Source: Aldehydirespirator sp963662645 (GTDB lineage: Bacteria > Actinomycetota > Acidimicrobiia > Acidimicrobiales > Aldehydirespiratoraceae). Taken from it: DNA of 64,000 nucleotides. Shown here piece after piece: positions 1 to 7,700 of this stretch. The notes beneath the pieces were generated by a model. The model saw only the letters and a program-made list of their open reading frames with translations. It was not told where the DNA came from and searched no databases. The stretch spans positions 1,736,001 through 1,800,000 of the forward strand of contig OY759762.1 of assembly GCA_963662645.2 (NCBI GenBank), in the 5' to 3' direction. Both the position numbers and the translations under genes were made by a program. Each line of letters opens with the position of its first letter. Within the stretch, counting starts at the first letter, position 1.

Positions 1-30
1 CACGGGCTCCATCACCCCGCGACGACAGCG

Positions 31-906
31 ATGTCGGCGGGCAAGACTGCGCCCTTGATCACGGGTAAGGCTGCGCCCCTGATGCAGAGCACGGAACTCC
101 CCGAAGACTCCCCAGTCGACGACCTGCGGCCGGCACACGACCCGCGGAGAGCAGACGACCTGCGGCTGGTGGTGCGCTGCACCGACCTGACGACCCTGGA
201 GGGCGACGACACGCCGGGGCGCATCCGAGCCCTCTGCTCGCAGGCGCTGCGACCCGACCCGGCCGATCCGACGGTGGGCCCGGTGGCCGCGGTGTGCGTG
301 TACCCCGCGCTGGCGGGCCTGGCCGCCGAGCTGCTGGCGGGCACCCCGGTGGCGGTGGCCAGCGTGGCCGGAGCCTTCCCAAGCGGCCTGTCGCCCCTGG
401 AGGTGAAGGTGGCCGAAGTGCGGGCCGCGGTAGCCGTCGGCGCGCGGGAGATCGACACGGTGCTGAACCGCTCCGCTTTTCTCTCCGCCCGCAAAGATGA
501 GGCCGCGGCGGAGTTGTCGGCGCTGAAGGAGGCGGCAGGCCGAGCCCACTTCAAGGTGATCCTGGAGGTCTGCGAACTCGGCACGTCCAGCGCGATCGCC
601 GAAGCGACCCGCCTGGCCATCGACGCCGGCGCCGACATGGTCAAGACCTCCACCGGCAAGGGCGCCTCGGGCGCGTCGCCCGAGGCTGTGCTGGCGATGG
701 CCTCCACAGTGGCCGCCCACTGCGCCGCCGGGGGACGCCCGGTGGGCATCAAGATGGCCGGCGGGGTCCGCACCGCGACCGACGCCATCGGATACCTCGA
801 CATCGTGCGCTCCGTGCTGGGCACCGAGTGGCTCACCCCCGACCGTCTCCGCTTCGGCGCCTCCAGCCTGCTGGCCAGCGTGGTCGCCGCCCTAGCCACG
901 GCCTAG
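31..906 (+). CDS. deoC: Deoxyribose-phosphate aldolase
   Basis: Class I aldolase that cleaves 2-deoxyribose-5-phosphate to glyceraldehyde-3-phosphate and acetaldehyde in cytosolic deoxynucleoside catabolism. The 291-residue product carries the family landmarks: EIDTVLN (normally EIDMV), DMVKTSTGKG with the Schiff-base lysine, and GIKMAGGVR with the second conserved lysine. About 50 N-terminal residues are low-complexity and lie before the first conserved strand, so the start could be internal (for example the Met codon at 82). potA follows after 42 bp on the same strand; a functional link is not evident. The family call is firm, the start is not. Confidence 0.9.
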   Translation: MSAGKTAPLITGKAAPLMQSTELPEDSPVDDLRPAHDPRRADDLRLVVRCTDLTTLEGDDTPGRIRALCSQALRPDPADPTVGPVAAVCVYPALAGLAAELLAGTPVAVASVAGAFPSGLSPLEVKVAEVRAAVAVGAREIDTVLNRSAFLSARKDEAAAELSALKEAAGRAHFKVILEVCELGTSSAIAEATRLAIDAGADMVKTSTGKGASGASPEAVLAMASTVAAHCAAGGRPVGIKMAGGVRTATDAIGYLDIVRSVLGTEWLTPDRLRFGASSLLASVVAALATA

Positions 907-921
907 TGGAGTGGAGTGGGG

Positions 922-927
922 CATAAT
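922..927 (+). promoter_or_regulatory. Possible -10 box before the pot operon
   Basis: CATAAT lies 21 bp upstream of the potA ATG in the deoC-potA gap and matches the sigma70 -10 consensus at 5 of 6 positions. No convincing -35 hexamer is visible at the right distance, so the pot genes could instead be read from the deoC side. Confidence 0.3.
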
Positions 928-948
928 TCGCCGTCGGGGAGGATCGTA

Positions 949-2016
949 ATGACTGATCCGGTAGCGGCCGTAGAGATCGACGGCGTCACCAAGCGGTTTG
1001 GCGACGTGGTTGCGGTCGACAACGTCGACCTGGCCATCGGCGACGGCGAGTTCTTCGCCCTGCTCGGTCCTTCGGGCTGTGGCAAGACCACCACCCTGCG
1101 CATGATCGCCGGGCTCGACCTGCCGACGGAGGGAAGCCTGCGCATCTTCGGCACCGAAGTCGGCATGGCGCCGCCCGACCGCAGGCCGGTCAACACGGTG
1201 TTCCAGGCCTACGCACTGTTCCCCCACATGACGGTCCGCCAGAACATCGAGTTCGGTCTGCGCATACGGCGGGTGAAGGATCCCGAGCTCAGCCAGCGCG
1301 TGGCCGAGGCCATTGGAATGGTGCGTCTCGCCGGGATGGAGGACCGCAGACCCGACCAGCTCTCCGGCGGCCAGCAACAGCGGGTGGCGCTGGCCCGGGC
1401 CCTGGTCAATCAGCCCAAAGTGCTGCTGCTGGACGAGCCGCTCGGGGCACTCGACCTAAAGCTTCGCCAAGAGATGCAGCAGGAGTTGAAGGCCCTGCAG
1501 CGCGAGGTGGGCATCACGTTCGTGTTCGTCACCCACGACCAGGAGGAAGCCCTCGCCATGAGCGAGCGGATCGGGGTGATGTCGGAGGGCCGCCTGCTTC
1601 AGGTCGGCACTCCCCGGGAGATCTACGAGCGACCGTCCAGCCGGTTCGTGGCCGACTTCATCGGCCGGACCAACCTCATCGAAGCCTCGGTGGAGTCTCC
1701 GCGCACGGTGCGTCTCGCCAACGGCGTGCTCATCAAGGCAGAGACCTCGACCCCGCCCGGGTCCGATGTCGCGGTCAGCCTCCGGCCAGAGCGCATCCGC
1801 GTGCAGCCGCGGGGCGCGGCGGCCGCGGACGGCGCCAGCCTCGACGGCGAGGTGGGCGACGTCACCTATCTCGGTCATGCCGTCGTGTACTCGGTAGACG
1901 CGGGTCCGACATCCATCGAGGTGCGCAACGAGGGCGAGGTCGGCGAACCCTTCGCGGTTGGCGACGAGGTGACCGTCAGCTGGGACCACGGCGCCGCCGC
2001 GGTCATCGCGGATTGA
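949..2016 (+). CDS. potA: Spermidine/putrescine-type ABC transporter ATP-binding protein
   Basis: ATPase that powers import of a polyamine-like cation through the PotB/PotC channel. In the 355-residue product: Walker A GPSGCGKTT (40-48), Q-loop near FQAY (85-88), signature LSGGQQQR (138-145), Walker B LLLDEP (159-164), H-loop THD near 195, and a C-terminal TOBE-type extension from about 270. The start at 949 is chosen because GGGGAGG sits just upstream; an in-frame ATG at 916 has no such site. potB begins 6 bp after the stop. Substrate class is inferred from the full potABCD gene order, not from binding residues. Confidence 0.92.
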   Translation: MTDPVAAVEIDGVTKRFGDVVAVDNVDLAIGDGEFFALLGPSGCGKTTTLRMIAGLDLPTEGSLRIFGTEVGMAPPDRRPVNTVFQAYALFPHMTVRQNIEFGLRIRRVKDPELSQRVAEAIGMVRLAGMEDRRPDQLSGGQQQRVALARALVNQPKVLLLDEPLGALDLKLRQEMQQELKALQREVGITFVFVTHDQEEALAMSERIGVMSEGRLLQVGTPREIYERPSSRFVADFIGRTNLIEASVESPRTVRLANGVLIKAETSTPPGSDVAVSLRPERIRVQPRGAAAADGASLDGEVGDVTYLGHAVVYSVDAGPTSIEVRNEGEVGEPFAVGDEVTVSWDHGAAAVIAD

Positions 2017-2022
2017 TCGCCG

Positions 2023-3024
2023 ATGCCGTCCGGCCGCCAGTCGTCCGCGGGTGCTGCGGCTTCGGACGCTCCAGTCCCGGCGCGCACTCCAGCTTCGGGT
2101 GAGGTGGCCGCAGCGCGCGCCCGGCGGCGGCAGGGAATGCTCCTCGCGTCGCCCGGCGCCCTCTACCTGCTGATCTTCTTCGTCGCTCCGCTCGCGCTGA
2201 TATCGGTCTATTCCTTCGCCACCCGCACCTCCACCGGCCGGACGTCGCTGAGCGGCTGGAACGTCGAGTCCTACCGCGCCATTGGCGACGAGGTCATCGT
2301 GGGGATCATCGGGAGGTCGGCATGGCTCGCCACCCTCACCACCGCCCTGTGCCTCGCGGTCGGCTACCCGTTCGCCTACTACATCGCCACCCGGCCGCGG
2401 CACCTGCGCGCCATCCTGCTGGTGCTGGTGATGATCCCGTTCTGGACCAACGGCCTGGTCCGGGTGTTCGCCATCCGGTTCCTGCTGGGATCGAACGGCC
2501 CGGCCTCCGCCCTGAGCGAGAGCCTGGGGTTCGGGACGTTCCGGATCCTTTTCACCCCCACCGCGGTGACCATCGGCATGGTCTACAGCTTCCTCACGCT
2601 GATGGTCCTGCCCCTGTACGTGGCGCTGGAACGGATGGACTGGAGCCTCACCGAGGCGGCCCGCGACCTCTACGCCAGCGGAGCCCGGGCGTTCTGGAGG
2701 GTCACGCTGCCGCTGACCAGGTCGGGGATCGTGGCCGGATGCGTGCTGGTCTTCGTTCCCAGCTTCGGCTCCTACGTCGTGCCCGACATCCTGGGCGGCG
2801 CCAAGACCCTGTTGATCGGCTCATACATCGCCCGCCAGTTCCGAGATGCCCGCAACTGGCCGCTCGGGGCCGCGCTCAGCGTTCTGCTGATCGTTGCGAT
2901 GCTCGTGGCGGTCGCGCTGAACCAGCGCTCCGGCAGCGGCGCGGAGGACACTGATCGGCCTCGGGCTCGACGGCGCAGCCGCGCCCAACACGAGGCTGAG
3001 CCCGCCGCCGCGGTGGCGTCGTGA
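2023..3024 (+). CDS. potB: Polyamine-type ABC transporter permease (PotB-like)
   Basis: First channel subunit of the importer, in the cytoplasmic membrane. The 333-residue product has an Ala/Pro/Arg-rich cytosolic N-terminus (about 38 residues), then about six hydrophobic segments, and the EAA-type coupling loop EAARDLYASGARAFWRVTLPL that contacts PotA. The C-terminal tail is Arg/Ala-rich. The stop overlaps the GTG start of potC by 4 bp (GTGA), indicating translational coupling. An alternative start at the Met before LLASPGALYLL would give a protein closer to family length. Confidence 0.9.
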   Translation: MPSGRQSSAGAAASDAPVPARTPASGEVAAARARRRQGMLLASPGALYLLIFFVAPLALISVYSFATRTSTGRTSLSGWNVESYRAIGDEVIVGIIGRSAWLATLTTALCLAVGYPFAYYIATRPRHLRAILLVLVMIPFWTNGLVRVFAIRFLLGSNGPASALSESLGFGTFRILFTPTAVTIGMVYSFLTLMVLPLYVALERMDWSLTEAARDLYASGARAFWRVTLPLTRSGIVAGCVLVFVPSFGSYVVPDILGGAKTLLIGSYIARQFRDARNWPLGAALSVLLIVAMLVAVALNQRSGSGAEDTDRPRARRRSRAQHEAEPAAAVAS

Positions 3025-3875
3025 GCGGCGCAGTCGAAGCCGGTCTCGGGCGGCGGACTCGCCGCTGGCTGGCCATGTGGGCCTGGGTGGTCTTCGCCTT
3101 CCTCTATGTGCCCATCGTCGTGCTGGTGGTCTTCTCGTTCAATGCGTCTGCACGAGTGAACATCTGGGGAGGCTTCTCGCTTGCGTGGTACGGCGAAGCG
3201 CTGCGAAACGAAGTGATCACCTCGGCGATACGGGTGTCGCTCATCGTGGCGCTGGTGTCCACCGTCGTCTCGGTGGTGCTGGGCACCGCGGTGGCGCTCG
3301 CCCTCGACCGCTACCGGTTCCGGGGACGCCGCGCCCTCGACGGCACCGTGTACCTGCCCATAGTGATCCCCGACATCACGATGGCGGTGATGCTGCTGGT
3401 GTTCTTCGCGGAGGCGTTCAAGTTCATCGACTCGTTCGGGCCGCGGCTCACGCTCGGGATCTCCACCGTCGCCCTGTCCCACATCGCCTTCAACATCTCG
3501 TTCGTGTGCGTGGTGGTGAGGGCCCGGCTCGACCAGTTCGACCGGACGCTGGAGGAGGCCGCACGCGACCTCTACGCGACGGGGTGGCAGACGTTCAGGA
3601 GAGTTACCATGCCGCTGATCATGCCCGGCATCGCGGCCGGGGGGCTGCTGGCGCTGACCCTGTCGCTCGACGACGTCGTGATCTCGGCCTTCGTGGCCGG
3701 TCCGGGCTCTACCACCCTTCCGGTGTACGTGTTCAGCAGCATCCGCCGCGGCGTCACCCCCGAGTTGAACGCCGTCTCCACCCTGATGCTGACCGCGTCG
3801 ATAGCGCTGGTGCTGGGCTCGCTGGCGCTGCAGCGACGCAGGGCCAGCGCATCGCAACAGACCCAGGTCCTATAG
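3021..3875 (+). CDS. potC: Polyamine-type ABC transporter permease (PotC-like)
   Basis: Second channel subunit, 284 residues, with about six membrane segments starting at WAWVVFAFLYVPIVVLVV and an EAA loop (EEAARDLYATGWQTFRRVTMPL). GTG start overlapping the potB stop. The family-typical SLDDVVISAF segment follows the EAA loop. The next gene in the same direction, 57 bp on, is the binding protein, completing the A-B-C-D order typical of potABCD operons. Confidence 0.9.
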   Translation: MSGAVEAGLGRRTRRWLAMWAWVVFAFLYVPIVVLVVFSFNASARVNIWGGFSLAWYGEALRNEVITSAIRVSLIVALVSTVVSVVLGTAVALALDRYRFRGRRALDGTVYLPIVIPDITMAVMLLVFFAEAFKFIDSFGPRLTLGISTVALSHIAFNISFVCVVVRARLDQFDRTLEEAARDLYATGWQTFRRVTMPLIMPGIAAGGLLALTLSLDDVVISAFVAGPGSTTLPVYVFSSIRRGVTPELNAVSTLMLTASIALVLGSLALQRRRASASQQTQVL

Positions 3876-3932
3876 TTCGGTTCGGATCTTGCAGTCCTTT
3901 GGCTCGCCAAGGAGCCCCGGAGGGAGGAACCC

Positions 3933-5183
3933 ATGACCAGAGCGACAAGCGCCACCCTGCGATGGCAACCCCGCAGGAGCCGCCTCATCCTGATGGCGGC
4001 GATCGTCGGCGTCGCCGGCCTGCTGGCCGCAGCCTGCGGCGACGATGAACCGGACGCCCCAACCGCAGCCGAAGAACCGGCCACCACCGCGGCCCCGGCC
4101 GAGGAACCGGCCGAAGAACCGGCCACCACCGCAGCCCCGGCCGAGGAACTGACTGGCGCGGCGGCCTGCGCTCCCGGCCAGACCGACGGCGACCTCGCCT
4201 TCTACAACTGGGCCGAGTACATCGACGACGAGTTGCTGACCGCGTTCGAGGCGGAGACCGGCATCAACGTCGACTACACGACCTACGAGTCCAACGAGGA
4301 GATGCTCACCAAGGTCGAGTCGGGTGCGGCCATCTTCGACCTGGTGGTGCCCTCCGACTACATGGTCGACACCATGCGCCGGGAGGGGCTGCTGTTGGAG
4401 CTGAACTATGACGCCATTCCCAACTCGGCAAACATCGACCCCGCGTTCGCCAACCCGCCCTTCGACCCCGAGCACAAGTACCACGTGGCCTACCAGTGGG
4501 GCACCACCGGCATCGGCATGAGCTACGAGGTTCTGGACCTGCTCGGCGGCGAGTCCACCTGGGCAGTGCTCTTCGATCCCGACACCGCCGCGCTCGTGCC
4601 CGGGAGCATCTCGATGCTCGACGACGCCCCCGAGGCGGTGTCGGCCGCGCTCAAGTACCTCGGCTACAGCATCGAGGACGTGATCAACAACCGCAATGAG
4701 GACGCCATCCGCGAGGCCGGCGAACTGCTGAGGGCCACCAACGACCGGCTGCTCAAGTACGACTCGGTCACCTTCGGCGACGACCTGGTCAACGGCGAGG
4801 TGGATGTGGCCCACGGCTGGAGCGGCGGGTTCGCGCTGTCAATCGACGAGGCCGACGCCTACGAGACCCACGTCTACACCATCCCCGCCGAGGGCGGTGT
4901 CCGCTGGGTGGACACCATGGCCATACCCCACAACGCCGACAACGTGTGCTCCGCGCACGCCATGATCAATTTCCTCACCGACGCGGAGAACGGCGCCGCG
5001 CTGACCAACTGGACCTTCTACGGCAGCCCCAACGCGGCGGCCACGCCCTACATCGACAGCGAGATCCTGGAGGACCCGGGCATCTACCCGCCGCCTGAGG
5101 TCGATGCCCGGCTCGAGTTCATCCCCCACGCGGGCGACATGGCCCTGCTGATCCAGGACCAGCTAACCAACGCCAAGAGCTAG
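3933..5183 (+). CDS. potD: Polyamine-type substrate-binding lipoprotein (PotD-like)
   Basis: Extracytoplasmic binding protein of the importer, 416 residues. A signal peptide ends in lipobox LAAAC with the lipidated Cys at 35; a spacer with a duplicated EEPATTAAPAEEP-type stretch (about residues 47-73) tethers the domain to the membrane; the PotD/SBP_bac_8-type domain follows, starting near LAFYNWAEYIDDELL. A strong GGAGGGAGG site precedes the ATG. It could bind spermidine, putrescine or another cation; binding-pocket residues were not checked against a structure. Confidence 0.9.
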   Translation: MTRATSATLRWQPRRSRLILMAAIVGVAGLLAAACGDDEPDAPTAAEEPATTAAPAEEPAEEPATTAAPAEELTGAAACAPGQTDGDLAFYNWAEYIDDELLTAFEAETGINVDYTTYESNEEMLTKVESGAAIFDLVVPSDYMVDTMRREGLLLELNYDAIPNSANIDPAFANPPFDPEHKYHVAYQWGTTGIGMSYEVLDLLGGESTWAVLFDPDTAALVPGSISMLDDAPEAVSAALKYLGYSIEDVINNRNEDAIREAGELLRATNDRLLKYDSVTFGDDLVNGEVDVAHGWSGGFALSIDEADAYETHVYTIPAEGGVRWVDTMAIPHNADNVCSAHAMINFLTDAENGAALTNWTFYGSPNAAATPYIDSEILEDPGIYPPPEVDARLEFIPHAGDMALLIQDQLTNAKS

Positions 5184-5202
5184 CAGTCACTTTGCCCGTC
5201 CG

Positions 5203-5228
5203 CCGGGGGCGGTCGAGCCCGCCCCCGG
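5203..5228. terminator. GC-rich hairpin between convergent genes
   Basis: A perfect 10-bp inverted repeat, CCGGGGGCGG / CCGCCCCCGG, with a 6-nt loop, 20 bp after the potD stop and before the convergent enoyl-CoA hydratase stop. No U-tract follows on either strand. A terminator or transcript-end stabiliser is the likely role. Confidence 0.55.
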
Positions 5229-5333
5229 TCGGTCATCAAAGGTAGAACGACAAGCCTCTCTCACAATTCGGTCCATCCGCCGGGCCGGCCGCCCTGATGC
5301 GTATAGACGACATCCTTGGCTGGCCCGGTCCGT

Positions 5334-6107
5334 TCAGCGGGCTTGCCAGTTCGGGGGGCGGCCTTCCTTCCATGCGGCTATGCCCTCAGCCGCGTCGGCG
5401 GTGCTGGAAGCCACCCGGCGCATGGTCTCGCCCATGCGGACCGCCTCGGTCCACGGCAGGGTGCGGCCCCGGCGGGCCATCTCGTTGGTGGCCCGCACGG
5501 CCAGGGGCGCGCCTGCGCACAGGCGGTTGGCCAGGGTGCGGGCCTCGACCATGAGGTCGTCGTGGGGCACCACCCGCCAGGCCAGGCCCGTCTCCTTGGC
5601 TCGGGCCGCGTCGATGGTCTCACCGGTTAGCAGCAACTCCAAAGCGTCGGGCCACGCCACCCGGTCGGGCAGGCGCAATGCACCCACGATGGTGGGCACG
5701 CCGATGCGGACCTCGGGGTAGGCGAAGGTGGCCCGCTCGCTGGCCAGCACGAAATCGCAGGCCAGCACGGCGGTGAGGCCGTACCCGATGCACGGTCCGT
5801 TGACGGCGGCGATAGTGGGCTTCCAGATCTCCATCCCGGACTCGAAGGTGGTGATGGTCGGCCACTCCCAGAACGAGCCGGGCCAGTCCCCCGTCGAGCC
5901 CTCGGGGTCCTTGAGGTCGGCACCAGCGCAGAAGGCCCGGCCCGCGCCGGTGACGATGGCTACCCAGGCCTCGGCGTCCTCACGGAAGGCCACCCACGCC
6001 TCGTCGAGGGCCCGGCGCATGGCCCCGTTGACCGCGTTGAGCGCCTCGGGGCGGTTGTAGGTGATGGTGGCGACGTGGCCGTCGCGCTCGTAGGCAGCCG
6101 CTGGCAT
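5334..6107 (-). CDS. Enoyl-CoA hydratase/isomerase family protein
   Basis: Crotonase-fold protein, 257 residues from the ATG at 6107. Visible motifs: ITYNRPEALNAVN near the N-terminus, the oxyanion-hole segments GAGRAFCAGADL and NGPCIGYGLTAVLACDFVLAS, and FAYPEVRIGVPT. The usual crotonase Glu in the GGG(x)E-type position is not evident, so hydratase activity is not certain; the superfamily also contains isomerases, thioesterases and decarboxylases. A longer reading start (6194) would cross the inverted repeat at 6130-6178 and is unlikely. Monocistronic by position. Confidence 0.85.
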   Translation of the reverse strand: MPAAAYERDGHVATITYNRPEALNAVNGAMRRALDEAWVAFREDAEAWVAIVTGAGRAFCAGADLKDPEGSTGDWPGSFWEWPTITTFESGMEIWKPTIAAVNGPCIGYGLTAVLACDFVLASERATFAYPEVRIGVPTIVGALRLPDRVAWPDALELLLTGETIDAARAKETGLAWRVVPHDDLMVEARTLANRLCAGAPLAVRATNEMARRGRTLPWTEAVRMGETMRRVASSTADAAEGIAAWKEGRPPNWQAR

Positions 6108-6129
6108 GCACCTCAGTATCGCACCCCAC

Positions 6130-6178
6130 CGAATTGGCAGCGCAATGCACGCATACCGTGCACAACGCTGCCAATTCG
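6130..6178. promoter_or_regulatory. Nested inverted repeat in divergent intergenic region
   Basis: Outer arms CGAATTGGCAGCG (6130-6142) and CGCTGCCAATTCG (6166-6178) are perfect 13-bp reverse complements; inside lie TGCACG (6146-6151) and CGTGCA (6157-6162), also reverse complements. The 49-bp element sits between the divergent starts of the enoyl-CoA hydratase (6107) and the GCS2 gene (6250), so a regulator-binding site or structured leader is more likely than a terminator. Confidence 0.5.
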
Positions 6179-6249
6179 CCCGAGACGAGGGCAACGCGGC
6201 ACCCGGGTCGGATCGCCCGACGCGCGATTAGCCTTTCAGTGAGGATCGG

Positions 6250-7401
6250 ATGGGAGGAGCGGTGACGGACGAGCCGGCCTGGACGATGGGAATCGAGGAG
6301 GAGTACCTGCTCGTCGAGCGCGACACCGGGGCCCTCATCACCAAGCAGCCTCCCGGCCTGCTGGAGAAGGTGGAGAGCCTGCGCCACGGTCTGGTGGCCA
6401 GGGAGCTGTTCAGCTCGCAGATCGAGATCGGCACCGGCGTCTGCACCGACATGAAGTACCTGCGCGCCGACCTGGGGCTCATGCGCCTGGCGGTGGCCGA
6501 GGCCGCCGCCGAGTACGGAATGGCGCCCATCGCGGCCTCAGCCCACCCGTTCGCGAGATGGCTCCAGCAGGAGTACACCGACGCAAAGCGCTACCAGACC
6601 CTCGCCGCGGACCTGCAAGGGGTGACACGGCGGCTGATCATCTCCGGCATGCACGTTCACGTCGGCATCGAGGACCCCGACTTGCGCATAGACCTGATGG
6701 ACCAAGCCGCATACTTCCTGCCACACCTGCTGGCCCTGTCGACCTCGTCGCCGTTCTGGGAGGGGCGCGACACCGGCCTCAAGAGCTACCGCATGTCGGT
6801 GATCGAGACGCTGCCCCGCACCGGGCTCCCCGAGAAGTTCGGCTCGTGGTCCGAGTTCAAGCGCCACGTCGATGTGTTGGTGGGGGCCGGGATCATCCAG
6901 GACTCGAGCATGGTGTGGTGGCACATCCGCCCGTCCGAGCGCTACCCCACCCTGGAGATGAGGGTCGCCGACCTGCCCTCGAAGATGGAGGACAGCATCG
7001 CCGTGGCCGCCATGTACGTCTGCCTGCTGAGGATGCTCTGGCGGCTCAGGCTGGAGAACCGCCGGTGGCGGAGCTACTCCAACTTCCTGCTGTCGGAGAA
7101 CCTGTGGCGGGCGGAGCGCTACGGGACCGGCGGCCAGCTCATGGACTTCGGTCGGGGCGAACTGGTGCCCTTCAGCGATCTGGTGGAAGAGCTCATCGAG
7201 CTGGTCAGGCCCGACGCCGAGGCCCTGGACTGCGTGGCGGAGATCGAGCACACCCGCACCATCTGTGAGCGGGGCACCTCCGCGGATCGCCAACTAGCCG
7301 TGTACCACGGCGCGCTCGAAGAGGGCACCACCGAAGACGACGCCCTCAAGGCCGTCGTCGACGCGCTAGTCGCCGACACGGTCGCCCCGCCCGAGATCTA
7401 G
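6250..7401 (+). CDS. Carboxylate-amine ligase, GCS2 (YbdK) family
   Basis: Glutamate-cysteine ligase type 2 superfamily enzyme, ATP-dependent ligation of glutamate to an amine/amino acid in the cytosol. The 383-residue product shows the family's MGIEEEYLLV start, HPF motif, MHVHVGI metal/ATP segment, and a C-terminal RPDAEALDCVAEIEH-type helix. Length and motifs match YbdK-type proteins. Start ambiguous: ATG 6250 (GAGG 5 bp upstream) or GTG 6262 preceded by GGGAGGAG. In actinobacteria relatives include EgtA (ergothioneine) and mycothiol-era paralogues; no ergothioneine genes are adjacent, so the product is undetermined. Confidence 0.85.
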   Translation: MGGAVTDEPAWTMGIEEEYLLVERDTGALITKQPPGLLEKVESLRHGLVARELFSSQIEIGTGVCTDMKYLRADLGLMRLAVAEAAAEYGMAPIAASAHPFARWLQQEYTDAKRYQTLAADLQGVTRRLIISGMHVHVGIEDPDLRIDLMDQAAYFLPHLLALSTSSPFWEGRDTGLKSYRMSVIETLPRTGLPEKFGSWSEFKRHVDVLVGAGIIQDSSMVWWHIRPSERYPTLEMRVADLPSKMEDSIAVAAMYVCLLRMLWRLRLENRRWRSYSNFLLSENLWRAERYGTGGQLMDFGRGELVPFSDLVEELIELVRPDAEALDCVAEIEHTRTICERGTSADRQLAVYHGALEEGTTEDDALKAVVDALVADTVAPPEI

Positions 7402-7433
7402 CGGCAACTCAGCCGCACGCGCGCTCAGTCGCG

Positions 7434-7439
7434 TATGCT
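7434..7439 (+). promoter_or_regulatory. -10 box of a leaderless transcript
   Basis: TATGCT ends 6 bp before the GTG at 7446, placing the expected transcription start at or next to the start codon. This spacing recurs in the window (see findings). Confidence 0.4.
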
Positions 7440-7445
7440 CGGGAC

Positions 7446-7700
7446 GTGGCCGGAGCGGTGGTGATGGTGATCGTGTTGGTGGTGTTGTTCCCGATGGCGG
7501 CTCTGATCGGCAGCGGGATCCTGGCCGCCGCGCTGGGCAGCTTCCTGAAGGTCGACTCCGACGCGGCCAACCGAACCGGCGACGGCCCCAACGAATACCT
7601 GGAACTGGCCCGCAAGGAAGCCGAGACCGGCTATCCGCACCGGCCGGAGCCGCCGTCGCTGCGCTCTAAGCTCCAGTCGAGGATCCGGTCGGCCAGGTAG
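7446..7700 (+). CDS. Small membrane protein of unknown function
   Basis: An 84-residue product with one hydrophobic N-terminal segment (about residues 3-30, VVMVIVLVVLFPMAALIG) and a charged C-terminal tail containing EYLELARKEAETG. No family recognised. The start is GTG with no Shine-Dalgarno site but a -10 box at leaderless spacing. Its 3' end overlaps the convergent molybdo-flavoprotein-like gene by 35 bp. Confidence 0.6.
   Translation: MAGAVVMVIVLVVLFPMAALIGSGILAAALGSFLKVDSDAANRTGDGPNEYLELARKEAETGYPHRPEPPSLRSKLQSRIRSAR

Noticed and set aside
12..899. Long minus-strand open frame antisense to deoC
   Set aside because: Alanine/serine/arginine-rich shadow of a strongly supported gene on the other strand.
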